A stretch of DNA of 64,000 nt from the NCBI RefSeq assembly GCF_034047335.1, contig NZ_CP139137.1:62001-126000 (forward strand), read 5' to 3'. The stretch's first letter is position 1. The number at the start of each line of letters is the position of its first letter. Source of the stretch: Chryseobacterium sp. JJR-5R. GTDB lineage: Bacteria; Bacteroidota; Bacteroidia; Flavobacteriales; Weeksellaceae. A program made the position numbers and the translations under genes. The notes beneath the pieces are model-generated. The model had not been told where the DNA came from, made no database searches, and saw only the letters and a list, made by a program, of their open reading frames with translations. This document shows positions 26,061 through 35,216 of this stretch, piece after piece.

Positions 26061-27412
26061 ATATTTGCTTTCAGCTTTTGGCTACTGGCTTTTAATACCT
26101 GTTCTTTAAACTGGCGGCCCCTGTCTTCATAGCTTTTGAATAAATCAAAGCTGGCGCAGCAGGGAGAGAGTAAAACCGTATCTCCTTTTTTAGCTAGGGA
26201 TCCTGAGATCTTTACGGCTTCTTCCATGCTTGAGGTGTCATATATCAGTTCCTTCTTATTTTTAAAAAAGTCTATAATCTTTTGGTTGTCAATTCCTAAA
26301 CAGACAATGGCTTTTACTTTCCTTTTGACTAAATCTTCAATTTCGGTATAGTCATTTCCTTTATCCAGGCCTCCGACGATCCAGACGGTAGGCGTTTTCA
26401 TGCTTTCCAGTGCGTAATAGGCAGCATTAACGTTGGTTGCCTTGCTGTCATTGATGTATTTTACGCCATCGGTTTCAGTAACAAGCTCCAGCCTGTGCTC
26501 TACCGCCTGAAAGGTCATTAATGAATTCCTGATGCTTTCATTATTGATTTCCAGTATTTTACCGGCGATGGAAGCTGCCAGGCTGTTGGCTACATTATGG
26601 CTGCCGGGAAGTGATAATTCTTCCGCTTTCATGGAAAACCTGTTCTGCATCTGTACAACAATCCGGTCTTCATCCATAAAACCGCCTTCAGACAATTTTT
26701 CTTTGGTTGAAAAAGGAATCATTTTCGCTTTTATTTCCAGCTTTTCCAGCAGGTTTTTACTCATTTCATCATCTTTATTGTAAATGAAGAAATTGTCATT
26801 TTCCTGGTTTTCCGTAATCCTGAATTTAGCCAAGGCATATTCTTCATAATTGTAGTTGTACTGATCCAGGTGATCTTGGGACAGATTCAGCAATAGAGAA
26901 ATATAAGGCCTGAAATTCTGGATGTCATCCAGCTGGAAAGAGCTTACTTCCAGCACATAATATTCATGGTGCTCATCAGCCACCTGTTTGGCAAAGCTGT
27001 ATCCGATATTTCCGCCTAAGCCTACCTTCAGTCCGTCGTTTTTCAGGATATGGTATATAAGTGACGTTGTTGTTGTTTTTCCGTTGCTGCCAGTGATAGC
27101 AATGATTTTTGCGTCTGTAAACTCTGAAGCAAACTCAATTTCAGAGGAAAGCCTGATCCCTCTGTCCTGGATTTTGTAGATGATCTCCGCTTTTTTAGGA
27201 ATTCCCGGACTTTTTACAATCCAGTCGGCGTTTAGGATCTTTTCTTCACTGTGGTTCCCTTCTTCAAACTCAATATCATTATCTGTAAGAAACTGCTTAT
27301 AGTTATCTTTGATAGCCCCTTGGTCTGAAAGAAAAACTTCCAGGCCCTGTTTTTTGGCCAAATAAGCAGCTCCGCACCCGCTTTCTCCTCCTCCTAAAAC
27401 AACTATTTTCAT
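26057..27412 (-). CDS. murD: UDP-N-acetylmuramoylalanine--D-glutamate ligase
   Basis: Second Mur ligase, adding D-glutamate. N-terminal VVLGGGESGCGAAYLAKKQG loop, P-loop AITGSNGKTTTTSL, VEHRLELV and the ligase signature YINDSKATNVNAAYYAL near residue 315. 451 residues, complete. It overlaps ftsW by four bases, implying coupled translation. Confidence 0.96.
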   Translation of the reverse strand: MKIVVLGGGESGCGAAYLAKKQGLEVFLSDQGAIKDNYKQFLTDNDIEFEEGNHSEEKILNADWIVKSPGIPKKAEIIYKIQDRGIRLSSEIEFASEFTDAKIIAITGSNGKTTTTSLIYHILKNDGLKVGLGGNIGYSFAKQVADEHHEYYVLEVSSFQLDDIQNFRPYISLLLNLSQDHLDQYNYNYEEYALAKFRITENQENDNFFIYNKDDEMSKNLLEKLEIKAKMIPFSTKEKLSEGGFMDEDRIVVQMQNRFSMKAEELSLPGSHNVANSLAASIAGKILEINNESIRNSLMTFQAVEHRLELVTETDGVKYINDSKATNVNAAYYALESMKTPTVWIVGGLDKGNDYTEIEDLVKRKVKAIVCLGIDNQKIIDFFKNKKELIYDTSSMEEAVKISGSLAKKGDTVLLSPCCASFDLFKSYEDRGRQFKEQVLKASSQKLKANI

Positions 27413-27420
27413 ATTTATCT

Positions 27421-27484
27421 GCTTTATGCTGTGGACTGTAAACTTTAAGCCTTATGCTTAATGCTTACGGCCTACTGCCGGTTT
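27421..27484. repeat. Spacer repeat between mraY and murD
   Basis: The 72-bp gap contains AAGCCTTATGCTTAATGCTTACGGCC-type sequence related to the GCTTAC/TGCTTATTGC palindrome at 17466-17530, plus a short GGCCTACTGCCGG hairpin. It may be a second family of spacer repeat. Confidence 0.35.
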
Positions 27485-28726
27485 TTATCTCATTTTTAAT
27501 GTAATCAGGCACACAATGGCCAGCATCACCCCGATAATAATCATCCGGTTAACGATTTTGCTCTCGTGAAAACCGCCTTTCTGATAATGGTGGTGCAGGG
27601 GTGACATCCTGAATAGCCTGTTGCCCTGGGCATATTCAATGCCGAATTTTCTTTTTCTGTATTTGAATACAATGACCTGAAGCATTACAGAAACATTCTC
27701 TATCAGAAAAATCCCGCATAAGACGGGGATCATTAATTCTTTTCTTAAAATAATGGCTAACACGGCAATTACTCCGCCCAGCATCAGGCTTCCCGTATCC
27801 CCCATAAAAACCTGGGCAGGGTAGGTATTGTACCAGAAAAACCCGATGACGGCCCCTACCATGGCAACCACAAAAATGGTGGTTTCCCCCATATTCGGGA
27901 GGAACATAATGTTCAGGTAATCCGCAAAGATGATGTTTCCTGAAAGGTAGGCAAACAAGCCCAGTGCGAGTAAAATCACCGTGCTTGTGCCTGCGGCCAG
28001 GCCGTCAATCCCATCTGTAATATTGGCTCCGTTGGATACGGCAGTCACAATGAATATCATAATAGGGATAAACACTACCCAGGCCCATTCATGCGCATCT
28101 CTGTCGTTCATCCAGAAAAGGATCCCGCTGTAATCGAACTCATTGTTCTTCGCAAAAGGAACGGTAGAAACGGTTATTTTTTCCGTAGGCATAAAATTCT
28201 GCTCTACATTATTCCTGTTGACCACCTTGGCATCCGAATATTTTCTTTTTACGGTGATGTCCGGATGGAAATACATCGTAACGCCTACAATCAGGCCTAA
28301 GCCAACCTGTCCTACGATTTTGAATTTCCCGCTTAATCCATCTTTATTTTTCTTGATTTTTTTCAGGTAATCATCCAGGAAACCGATGGCCCCCATCCAG
28401 ATCATTGAAACCAGCAGAAGAACGATGTATACATTGGTAATCCGGGTAAACAGCAGAACGGGAATAAGCGTTGCCATGATGATGATAAGGCCTCCCATGG
28501 TAGGTGTTCCTTCTTTCTGCTTCTGCCCGTCCAATCCCAAATCACGGACCAGTTCGCCCATTTGCTTTGTCCTCAGGAAACTGATGATCCTTTTTCCGTA
28601 TATCAAAGCAATGATCAGCGAGAAAAGCACCGCCATCCCGGCACGGAAGGAGATGTACCTCAGCAGCCCCAATCCCGGAACGTGGATTCCCTGACTTGTT
28701 AGATATTCGTATAGATAGTATAACAT
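27485..28726 (-). CDS. mraY: Phospho-N-acetylmuramoyl-pentapeptide-transferase
   Basis: Integral membrane enzyme that transfers phospho-MurNAc-pentapeptide to undecaprenyl phosphate, making lipid I. About ten helices; active-site motifs [32 protein letters not shown] and [10 protein letters not shown] are intact. At 413 residues it is about 50 longer than the E. coli enzyme because of an insertion around residues 155-205 between helices, a form I believe is usual in Bacteroidota. Confidence 0.96.
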   Translation of the reverse strand: MLYYLYEYLTSQGIHVPGLGLLRYISFRAGMAVLFSLIIALIYGKRIISFLRTKQMGELVRDLGLDGQKQKEGTPTMGGLIIIMATLIPVLLFTRITNVYIVLLLVSMIWMGAIGFLDDYLKKIKKNKDGLSGKFKIVGQVGLGLIVGVTMYFHPDITVKRKYSDAKVVNRNNVEQNFMPTEKITVSTVPFAKNNEFDYSGILFWMNDRDAHEWAWVVFIPIMIFIVTAVSNGANITDGIDGLAAGTSTVILLALGLFAYLSGNIIFADYLNIMFLPNMGETTIFVVAMVGAVIGFFWYNTYPAQVFMGDTGSLMLGGVIAVLAIILRKELMIPVLCGIFLIENVSVMLQVIVFKYRKRKFGIEYAQGNRLFRMSPLHHHYQKGGFHESKIVNRMIIIGVMLAIVCLITLKMR

Positions 28727-28740
28727 TTCTTATTTTTTAT

Positions 28741-28773
28741 AAATGATTATCGATGAATGATATCAATTATCAT
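28741..28773. repeat. Palindromic spacer between murE and mraY
   Basis: AAATGATTATC (28741-28751) pairs imperfectly with AATTATCATTT (28765-28775 region) around GATGAATGATA (28752-28762), the motif shared with the spacers at 19542 (inverted) and 32677. Confidence 0.5.
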
Positions 28774-28775
28774 TT

Positions 28776-30236
28776 TTACTTACTCATTAATTTCCAAAGC
28801 TCAATGATGACTTCCCTGTCATCAAAATGATGTCTTACCCCATTGATTTCCTGATAATTTTCATGGCCTTTTCCGGCTACCAGTACAATATCCTTAGGTT
28901 CTGCAAATTTTATGGCCATTTTTATGGCTTCTTTCCTGTCCGGGATTGAAGTATATTTGCTGAAGTACTGGGGTTCAACGCCTGCTTCAATTTCCCTGAT
29001 GATCTGTGTAGCGTCTTCTGTTCTCGGGTTGTCTGAGGTAATGATGGCCAGTGTGGATTTTTTACTGGCAATATTCCCCATTTCCGGTCTCTTGGCATGG
29101 TCCCGGTCTCCGCCGCAGCCGAATACGGTGATCAGCCTTTCATTCTTTGTCCTGATATCATTGATGCTGTCCAGAATATTTTCCAGGGCATCCGGTGTGT
29201 GGGCATAATCTACAATAAAGAAGATTCCGCCGTCTGATTTGAAGGTTTCGAACCTTCCGGAAACCCTTTTCAGCTGACTGATCGCCTGAAGGATTACTTC
29301 CTGCTGAAAGCCAAGCTCAGCAGCAATGCCGAAAACCAGCAGTAAATTATAGACATTGAACTTCCCTGTCAGGGTAGTCCAGAATTCTTTTCCGTTGAAG
29401 TTCAGCAGCATCCCGTTGAAATCAGCTTCCAGAAGTTTTCCGTGGTAGTCTGCCATAGTCTTCAGAGCATAAGACTTTTTTGCCGCCTTGGTATTCTGAA
29501 GCATGACCATACCGTTTTTATCATCGATATTGGTAATGGCAACTGCATTTTCATTCAACCCGTCAAAAAACGTTTTTTTGGTTTTTAAGTACTCGCCAAA
29601 CGTTTTATGATAATCTAAGTGGTCATGGGTCAGGTTCGTAAAACCTGCTATTTTGAAATGAAGCCCTTCGATTCTGTTCTGTGCAATGCCGTGGGAGCTT
29701 ACTTCCATAAAGGCGAAGTCGCAACCTTCTTCAACAGCCCTGGCTAAAATTTTATTGGTGGTAATCACATCCGGTGTGGTATGGGTAGCAGGAATTACCT
29801 GATCTCCGATCCTGATTTCAACAGTGGACAACAGAACGGAATCATAGCCTAAAATTTTGAAAACATCGAAAAGTAAAGTAGAAACAGATGTTTTTCCGTT
29901 CGTACCGGTAATTCCGATTAAGTGGAGCTTTTCTGAGGGGTTCCCGTAAAAATTGGAAGCTAACTGACCTAAGGCTTCTGAAGAATCCTTTACTTTAACG
30001 TATGTGATATTTTCATCCGTATCTACCGGAAATTCTTCGCAGACAATCACTTTGGCACCTTTTTCAGCAGAATCAGCAATAAATGCATGTCCGTCTGCAG
30101 CCGTTCCTCTGATTGCAATATAAAGACAGTTTTCTGTAACCTTTCTGCTGTCTAAGACCAGGCCTGAAACCTCACGGGTGTTATCACCATGAATTTCTAA
30201 GACCGGAATTCTTTTTAATAGTTCTGTTAATACCAT
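28776..30236 (-). CDS. murE: UDP-N-acetylmuramoyl-tripeptide synthetase, meso-diaminopimelate type
   Basis: Third Mur ligase. P-loop ITGTNGKTSVST at about residues 109-120. The motif DNPR at 402-405 is the established marker for meso-diaminopimelate rather than lysine as the third amino acid, so the peptidoglycan is expected to be A1-gamma type. 486 residues, complete, between ftsI and mraY. Confidence 0.96.
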   Translation of the reverse strand: MVLTELLKRIPVLEIHGDNTREVSGLVLDSRKVTENCLYIAIRGTAADGHAFIADSAEKGAKVIVCEEFPVDTDENITYVKVKDSSEALGQLASNFYGNPSEKLHLIGITGTNGKTSVSTLLFDVFKILGYDSVLLSTVEIRIGDQVIPATHTTPDVITTNKILARAVEEGCDFAFMEVSSHGIAQNRIEGLHFKIAGFTNLTHDHLDYHKTFGEYLKTKKTFFDGLNENAVAITNIDDKNGMVMLQNTKAAKKSYALKTMADYHGKLLEADFNGMLLNFNGKEFWTTLTGKFNVYNLLLVFGIAAELGFQQEVILQAISQLKRVSGRFETFKSDGGIFFIVDYAHTPDALENILDSINDIRTKNERLITVFGCGGDRDHAKRPEMGNIASKKSTLAIITSDNPRTEDATQIIREIEAGVEPQYFSKYTSIPDRKEAIKMAIKFAEPKDIVLVAGKGHENYQEINGVRHHFDDREVIIELWKLMSK

Positions 30237-30315
30237 TTTTATATGGATGGGCTTTGCCCCCGTTTCTATTTTTTATTCTGACAGGTTTTCATGCTGCCAT
30301 TTTTTAGACTGTATT

Positions 30316-32307
30316 TTAATTCTGCAGGGATAAATAAATCCTTTGGTTTTTACTGATTATGGTGCCTTCAAGAGGAAACTGTTCCGTGATCCTTCCGACC
30401 CCTTTGAAATCCACGCGGTACCCCAAATTTTCCAGCTGCGGAATAACGTTTTTACCTATTAATCCCACTACACCGGGCATCTGCTTATTGTTAACGGCTA
30501 CTCTTACATTCGGCTCAACCATTTTGTTCAGGTTTACCTTTCTGTCGACCAGCATTTCTTTTTCTATATTCTGCGGTGTTTTCAGGAATGTCTTTCCTGC
30601 AATTTCTTTAAATACCGGTGCAGAGACAGTTCCCCCGTAAAATCCTTTTGCGGTATTCGGCTCACTGATCATCACATAACAGGTATATTTCGGCTTGTCA
30701 ACAGGGTAGAAGCCGGCAAATGAAGCGCGGTATTTCATAGGGCCGGGCAGCCAGTATTCAAACCTTGCAGTCCCTGTTTTTCCTGCCATTTTGAGGTTCG
30801 GAGTGAAGATGCTCTTTCCGGTTCCCTTTTCCACGGCTTTTGTCAGTGCGCTGGTCATCATTTTAATGGCTTTTTCCGATGCCATTTTATTCACCATCAC
30901 TTCCGGCTTTGCGGTGTACATCAGTTTTCCGTCCTTCATGATCTTATCAATAAATAAAGGCTTCAGCATTTTACCGCCGTTGGCAACCCCGTTGTAGAAT
31001 GAGGTTAACTGCAACAAATTAATGTTTGATGAATATCCGTAAGCAATGGAGGCCAGGGTTGCGGCATTCCATCTTTTATGTTCCGGTGTTATGATTTTCG
31101 GTTTGGTGATGCCCGGGAGCTCGATATCCATCTTGTCGAACAGTTTCCATCTTTTCAGGTGGTCCAGGAAAATCTGCGGTTTCTCTGCGTAATATTTTGT
31201 AATCAGTTTTGCAGTTCCCACATTGCTGGATTTCGCCAGTACATCACTGATGTCATAGATGCCATGGCCGTGCCCGTCTGAGATTCTTTGCTTGGCATAG
31301 ACCCAGACTCCGTTTCCTACGTCCACCGTGGTATTTTCGTCAATAAAGCCGTCATCCATGGCTGCCAGAAGCGAAATGGTTTTAAATGTGGAACCCGGCT
31401 CAATATTATCTTTTAAAGCATAATTGTAGGAATCAACGAAATTTCCGTCTTCATCCCGTCTCAGGTTTACCAGGGCGCGCACTTTTCCGGTTTCTACTTC
31501 CATAACGATTACGGTCCCGTGCTTAGCCTCGAAATTGATCAGCTGTTTTTCCAGCGCTGAATGGGCAATATCCTGGATCCTGAGGTCTAATGTGGTATAG
31601 ACATCCTCGCCGTCTACCGGTTCTTTTACTTTCCAGTAATCAATCGGTTTCCATTGGGACGAATTGATCCTTTGTTCCAGTCTTTTCCCGTCTGTTCCTC
31701 TCAGGTATTTTGAGAAAGCGCCTTCAAGCCCGGAACTGTATTCGCCGTTGTCCATCCCGATGGTTCCGGCTCCGATTTCTGAAGTGGCAAGCTCGCGCTT
31801 ATAGTTTCTGTCTACGATGAAGCCGCCTTTGTTTTTCCCTCTCTTAAAAATCGGGAATTTTCTGATTCTGTCATACTGGTCGAAATCAAGGCCTTTTACC
31901 AGCATATAATACTGGTTTTTCTTTTTTCTCTGCTCATCAAATTTCTTTCTGAATTCAGGCCGCGGCTTTCCGAACATCCTGCTCAGAGAATCGGTTAATG
32001 CACCGATATTATTGGTGTAAACCGTATCCTTCATGGTTTTGAAATCAAGGTAGATGTCGTACCGCATAACGGTTGTTGCGAGAATAGAGCCGTCTGAAGC
32101 AAACAGGTTTCCGCGGGCTGCTTTTAGAGTTGCCTCACGGTAATTTTTATTGATGTAATCGTCTTTGATCTCCTGTACATTGGTGTTCTGAAGGATTACG
32201 ATCCTCGCCAGGAACATGACAAACATGCACAAAGCCACCCCCGTAAAGAGGTAGCCCCATTTTAACGTTTTTTTACGCTTGCTGTCGTATTCATTCGGTT
32301 TTTGCAT
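30316..32307 (-). CDS. ftsI: Septal transpeptidase FtsI (PBP with PASTA domain)
   Basis: Class B penicillin-binding protein that cross-links septal peptidoglycan. One N-terminal helix (about residues 17-38) and then the dimerisation domain precede a transpeptidase domain with SxxK as STFK (Ser306), SxN as SSN (360-362) and KTGT (510-513). A single C-terminal PASTA domain runs from about residue 608 to the end. E. coli FtsI lacks PASTA. The start overlaps ftsL by 17 bases, so the two are likely coupled. Confidence 0.95.
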   Translation of the reverse strand: MQKPNEYDSKRKKTLKWGYLFTGVALCMFVMFLARIVILQNTNVQEIKDDYINKNYREATLKAARGNLFASDGSILATTVMRYDIYLDFKTMKDTVYTNNIGALTDSLSRMFGKPRPEFRKKFDEQRKKKNQYYMLVKGLDFDQYDRIRKFPIFKRGKNKGGFIVDRNYKRELATSEIGAGTIGMDNGEYSSGLEGAFSKYLRGTDGKRLEQRINSSQWKPIDYWKVKEPVDGEDVYTTLDLRIQDIAHSALEKQLINFEAKHGTVIVMEVETGKVRALVNLRRDEDGNFVDSYNYALKDNIEPGSTFKTISLLAAMDDGFIDENTTVDVGNGVWVYAKQRISDGHGHGIYDISDVLAKSSNVGTAKLITKYYAEKPQIFLDHLKRWKLFDKMDIELPGITKPKIITPEHKRWNAATLASIAYGYSSNINLLQLTSFYNGVANGGKMLKPLFIDKIMKDGKLMYTAKPEVMVNKMASEKAIKMMTSALTKAVEKGTGKSIFTPNLKMAGKTGTARFEYWLPGPMKYRASFAGFYPVDKPKYTCYVMISEPNTAKGFYGGTVSAPVFKEIAGKTFLKTPQNIEKEMLVDRKVNLNKMVEPNVRVAVNNKQMPGVVGLIGKNVIPQLENLGYRVDFKGVGRITEQFPLEGTIISKNQRIYLSLQN

Positions 32308-32656
32308 CTGTACTGTCCAGTTTGATTAGGAGTTTATGAGGATGGTTTTCCAGGGTCATCAAAGAGTCCCTGGCTACTTCTTTTCCCAGCTGAGATTCCA
32401 TTTTTACTTTGATCAGCTTACTTTGTGCATAAGCGTTTCTTGATTTGTATTCTTCTGTTTCTTCCTTTAACGCGTTAACGATTTTTATTTTTTTATTCAC
32501 CAGGTGGTTGCTGTAGATGATGGCCATCATCAGCACAAACAACAGCAAAAAATACTTGTAGTGTATTTTTACCTCATCACGGTTCAGGAAATTCCCTTTT
32601 ACAATATCTATAAAAGTTAATTTTTTCTGAGGGCGGTATGTTGTTCTTTTTGCCAA
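32291..32656 (-). CDS. ftsL: FtsL-like cell division protein
   Basis: A 121-residue bitopic protein: basic cytoplasmic segment, one helix at about residues 34-51 (YFLLLFVLMMAIIYSNHL), then a short periplasmic coiled coil. Sequence similarity in this family is weak. The call rests on size, topology and position between rsmH and ftsI, where flavobacteria encode their FtsL. Overlaps ftsI by 17 bases. Confidence 0.85.
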   Translation of the reverse strand: MAKRTTYRPQKKLTFIDIVKGNFLNRDEVKIHYKYFLLLFVLMMAIIYSNHLVNKKIKIVNALKEETEEYKSRNAYAQSKLIKVKMESQLGKEVARDSLMTLENHPHKLLIKLDSTDAKTE

Positions 32657-32670
32657 TTTATTTATGGTTG

Positions 32671-32718
32671 ATAATTGATGAATGATATATTCAGTTGTTT
32701 ATCATTTACTGTTACTCA
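32671..32718. repeat. Palindromic spacer between rsmH and ftsL
   Basis: The gap carries GATGAATGATA (32677-32687) followed by a partial inverted sequence TTTATCATTTACTG. This is the third copy of the motif in dcw spacers. Confidence 0.5.
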
Positions 32719-33612
32719 TTATAATTTTATTCCTGTTCTCATTTTTGCACTTCTGGCCCTTGAGTTTTCTTCAATTTCCTTGTCATCAGGAATAATTGCT
32801 TTGCTCTTTACCAGTTCAAATGCTTTTTTATAGTTTCCGTAAATATCCCTTTCCGGCTCGCCTTCGAACATTCCGTTTTTCAGGAATCTTTTCACCAGCC
32901 TGTCTTCGAGCGAATGGTAAGAAATAACCACCAGCCTTCCTTCCGGCTTCAGACTGTTATAGGACTGAACCAGCATTTCTTTTAAGGCCTCAAGTTCCTG
33001 GTTGACTTCGATCCTTATTGCCTGAAACAGCTGGGCATAAAATTTATTGACCTTATGGGGCGGAAGATAGCTGAACAGTTTTTTCAGATCTTCCGTAGTA
33101 TTTATTTTTTTGATCTTCCTGTGGTACACAATGTCCCTTGCCAGTTTTCTTGCTTCCCTCAGTTCACCGTAATAATAAAAGATATCCGCAAGCTGGTCCT
33201 CTTCATAATCATTGATTACCCTTTTGGCATCAAGGATCTGCATTACATTCATCCGCATATCCAGCGGCGCGTTGCTTCTTGTTGAAAAGCCTCGTTCTGC
33301 CTGGTCAAACTGATGGGATGAAACACCCAGGTCTGCCAGGATACCGTCTGTCTGCGAAATGCCGTACATCAGCAGGGAATTCTCCAGAAACCTGAAGTTC
33401 TGGTTAATAAGTGTAAACCGGGAGTCGTCAATTTTATTTTCAAGTGCATCCAGGTCCTGGTCAAAGCTGAAAAGCTTTCCTTTATCGGACAGCCTGCTCA
33501 GTATTTCCCTGGAGTGTCCGCCACCGCCAAAAGTACAGTCCACGTATATTCCGTCCGGATTCGTCACCAAATCATCAACACTTTGTCTCAGCAAAACGGG
33601 GTTATGATACAT
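32719..33612 (-). CDS. rsmH: 16S rRNA (cytosine(1402)-N(4))-methyltransferase
   Basis: Methylates N4 of C1402 in 16S rRNA using SAM. The Rossmann motif DCTFGGGGHSREIL, the ILADLGVSSHQFD block and the C-terminal SYHSLEDRLVKRF and SRARSAKMR segments are all present in the 297-residue chain. It is the second gene of the cluster after mraZ, as in most bacteria. Confidence 0.96.
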   Translation of the reverse strand: MYHNPVLLRQSVDDLVTNPDGIYVDCTFGGGGHSREILSRLSDKGKLFSFDQDLDALENKIDDSRFTLINQNFRFLENSLLMYGISQTDGILADLGVSSHQFDQAERGFSTRSNAPLDMRMNVMQILDAKRVINDYEEDQLADIFYYYGELREARKLARDIVYHRKIKKINTTEDLKKLFSYLPPHKVNKFYAQLFQAIRIEVNQELEALKEMLVQSYNSLKPEGRLVVISYHSLEDRLVKRFLKNGMFEGEPERDIYGNYKKAFELVKSKAIIPDDKEIEENSRARSAKMRTGIKL

Positions 33613-33654
33613 GTTAGGTTGTGTTTTTTCTTACTTTATTAATATTCAGCGTTT

Positions 33655-34113
33655 TTATTCTTCATCAAATGCACCCATTACCTCTTCTGCAAGGCCGGCA
33701 AAATCTTCTTCATTGGTAGAGATCACCTTTTCATACGCTTCCTTGTCCCAGATTTCAAATAATTCTCCTGCACTGGTAATTACAATATCTTTCTGAAGAT
33801 TTGCAAAATGCGTCAGATCCTTTGAAATCTGCAGTCTTCCTGCGCTGTCCAGTTCTGCCGTTTTCACGCCTGCCGTAAACATTCTGATGAAATCAGCATT
33901 TTTTTTAATAAATCTGTTCAACTTGTTAATTTTGCCCATCACTTTATCCCATGCATGCATAGGATATACTTCAAGGCAGGGTTGGAACACGGATCTTTTA
34001 ACTACAAATGCCTTATCTTCCAGATCTTCCATCTGTTTAATCAGAGAGGAAGGGACTTTCAGCCGGCCTTTATCGTCAATCTTGCACTCATATGTTCCAA
34101 TGAAATTCTTCAT
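33655..34113 (-). CDS. mraZ: Transcriptional regulator MraZ
   Basis: A SpoVT-AbrB-fold DNA-binding protein that binds repeats in the dcw promoter in E. coli and often represses it. Two MraZ repeats are visible, opening with GTYECKIDDKGRLKVP and AELDSAGRLQISK. I chose the ATG at 34113 (MKNFIGTYECK), giving about 152 residues, the usual length; an upstream ATG at 34164 would add 17 residues of intergenic sequence. A -7 element TAAATTTG (34120-34127) ends six bases before this ATG. First gene of the dcw cluster. Confidence 0.93.
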   Translation of the reverse strand: MKNFIGTYECKIDDKGRLKVPSSLIKQMEDLEDKAFVVKRSVFQPCLEVYPMHAWDKVMGKINKLNRFIKKNADFIRMFTAGVKTAELDSAGRLQISKDLTHFANLQKDIVITSAGELFEIWDKEAYEKVISTNEEDFAGLAEEVMGAFDEE

Positions 34114-34119
34114 TTGGGA

Positions 34120-34127
34120 CAAATTTA
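34120..34127 (-). promoter_or_regulatory. -7 element of the mraZ/dcw promoter
   Basis: Minus-strand TAAATTTG matches TAnnTTTG. It lies so near the mraZ ATG that transcription would begin at or next to the start codon, giving a leaderless or nearly leaderless mRNA. Confidence 0.4.
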
Positions 34128-34355
34128 TATAATAATTTCCAAAAGCTCCCACTTTTTCCCACATTTTACCTTAATGTTAATAAGTTTTATGATAAGCTAA
34201 GTTTCACTGGTTTAATAAATTGATCGGCTGTCTGTTGTACAGACTGTTATTCGGTCCATAGCAAAGAATTAATTAAAAAAGCAGAGAAAAAAGAGTTTGG
34301 TATGTTATTTTTATTTTAAATTAGGCTTATCAAAATATTTTTGAGGTTTAATTTG

Positions 34356-34363
34356 TATTTTTG
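34356..34363 (+). promoter_or_regulatory. -7 element of the hydrolase promoter
   Basis: TATTTTTG matches TAnnTTTG and lies 22 bp before the ATG at 34386. A second identical TATTTTTG is at 34336-34343, so tandem starts are possible. Confidence 0.45.
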
Positions 34364-34385
34364 CAAGGCTTTATTAAGGCATTAT

Positions 34386-35147
34386 ATGATATTTAGTACG
34401 AAAAAAGAAAAGAAGTATACCTTTGTTGAGGCGGGAGAAGGACATCCATTGGTGCTGCTGCACGGTTTAATGGGTGGTTTAAGTAATTTCGATAAGATGG
34501 TTGATTTTTTTTCTAACCGGGGATTTAAGGTATATGTTCCCCAGTTGCCGATCTACGATTTGCCGGTACTCAATACCAATCTTACTACGATAGCAAAATA
34601 TATCATCAAGTTTATAGAAAGCCACATTGAAGGGCCTGTAAGTATTGTAGGGAATTCCATGGGCGGCCATGTAGGGCTTATCCTGGCTCTGGCAAGACCG
34701 GACCTTGTTAAGAACCTTGTGCTTACGGGAAGTTCAGGCCTGTATGAGAGAACATTCGGTGACAGTTTTCCCAGAAAAAACGACCGTTCCTATATCAGAA
34801 AAAAAACAGAGGATGTTTTCTATGATCCTGCTGTTGCTACCGAAGACCTGGTTGACGAAGTGTTCGGGGTAGTGAATGACAGGATGAAAGGCATTAAAAC
34901 CGTAATGCTGGCAAGAAGTGCCATCAAACACAATATGCTGCATGATTTACCTAAAATTCTGACGCCTACATGTCTTATATGGGGAAGGCAGGATAACGTA
35001 ACGCCGCCTGAAGTGGCTGAAGACATGCATAAATTTATCCCGAATTCAGACCTGTTCTGGATTGATAAATGCGGACATGCGGCGATGATGGAAAAGCCTG
35101 ATGAATTCAACGAGATTCTGTATGGCTGGATAAAAGACAAAATTTAA
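34386..35147 (+). CDS. Alpha/beta hydrolase
   Basis: A 253-residue alpha/beta-hydrolase-fold protein, cytoplasmic. The nucleophile elbow is GNSMGG (Ser), the oxyanion region is VLLHGLMGG and the catalytic His is in KCGHAAMMEKP; the acid is probably the Asp of WGRQDNVTPP. I chose the ATG at 34386 because a -7 element sits 22 bp before it; the upstream in-frame ATG at 34341 lies within that promoter. Substrate unknown. Divergent from mraZ; followed by a terminator and ysxC. Confidence 0.9.
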   Translation: MIFSTKKEKKYTFVEAGEGHPLVLLHGLMGGLSNFDKMVDFFSNRGFKVYVPQLPIYDLPVLNTNLTTIAKYIIKFIESHIEGPVSIVGNSMGGHVGLILALARPDLVKNLVLTGSSGLYERTFGDSFPRKNDRSYIRKKTEDVFYDPAVATEDLVDEVFGVVNDRMKGIKTVMLARSAIKHNMLHDLPKILTPTCLIWGRQDNVTPPEVAEDMHKFIPNSDLFWIDKCGHAAMMEKPDEFNEILYGWIKDKI

Positions 35148-35166
35148 ATCAAATAATAATATAGAC

Positions 35167-35197
35167 AACCATTAAGAGCTTCTTAATGGTTTGTTTT
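35167..35197 (+). terminator. Terminator after the alpha/beta hydrolase gene
   Basis: An 11-bp perfect stem AACCATTAAGA/TCTTAATGGTT (35167-35177, 35181-35191) is followed by TGTTTTTC. It ends 20 bp before ysxC, which therefore needs its own promoter or read-through. Confidence 0.8.
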
Positions 35198-35216
35198 TCT
35201 AAAAATACTTCAAGAA

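Noticed and set aside
17545..34113. murF and ddl within the dcw cluster
   Set aside because: All Mur ligases here are accounted for by motifs as MurC, MurD and MurE; the others must lie elsewhere in the genome.
34230..34260. Short inverted repeat GTCTG/CAGAC in the mraZ-hydrolase gap as a MraZ box
   Set aside because: It does not resemble the direct-repeat TGGGN type known for MraZ and could be chance.
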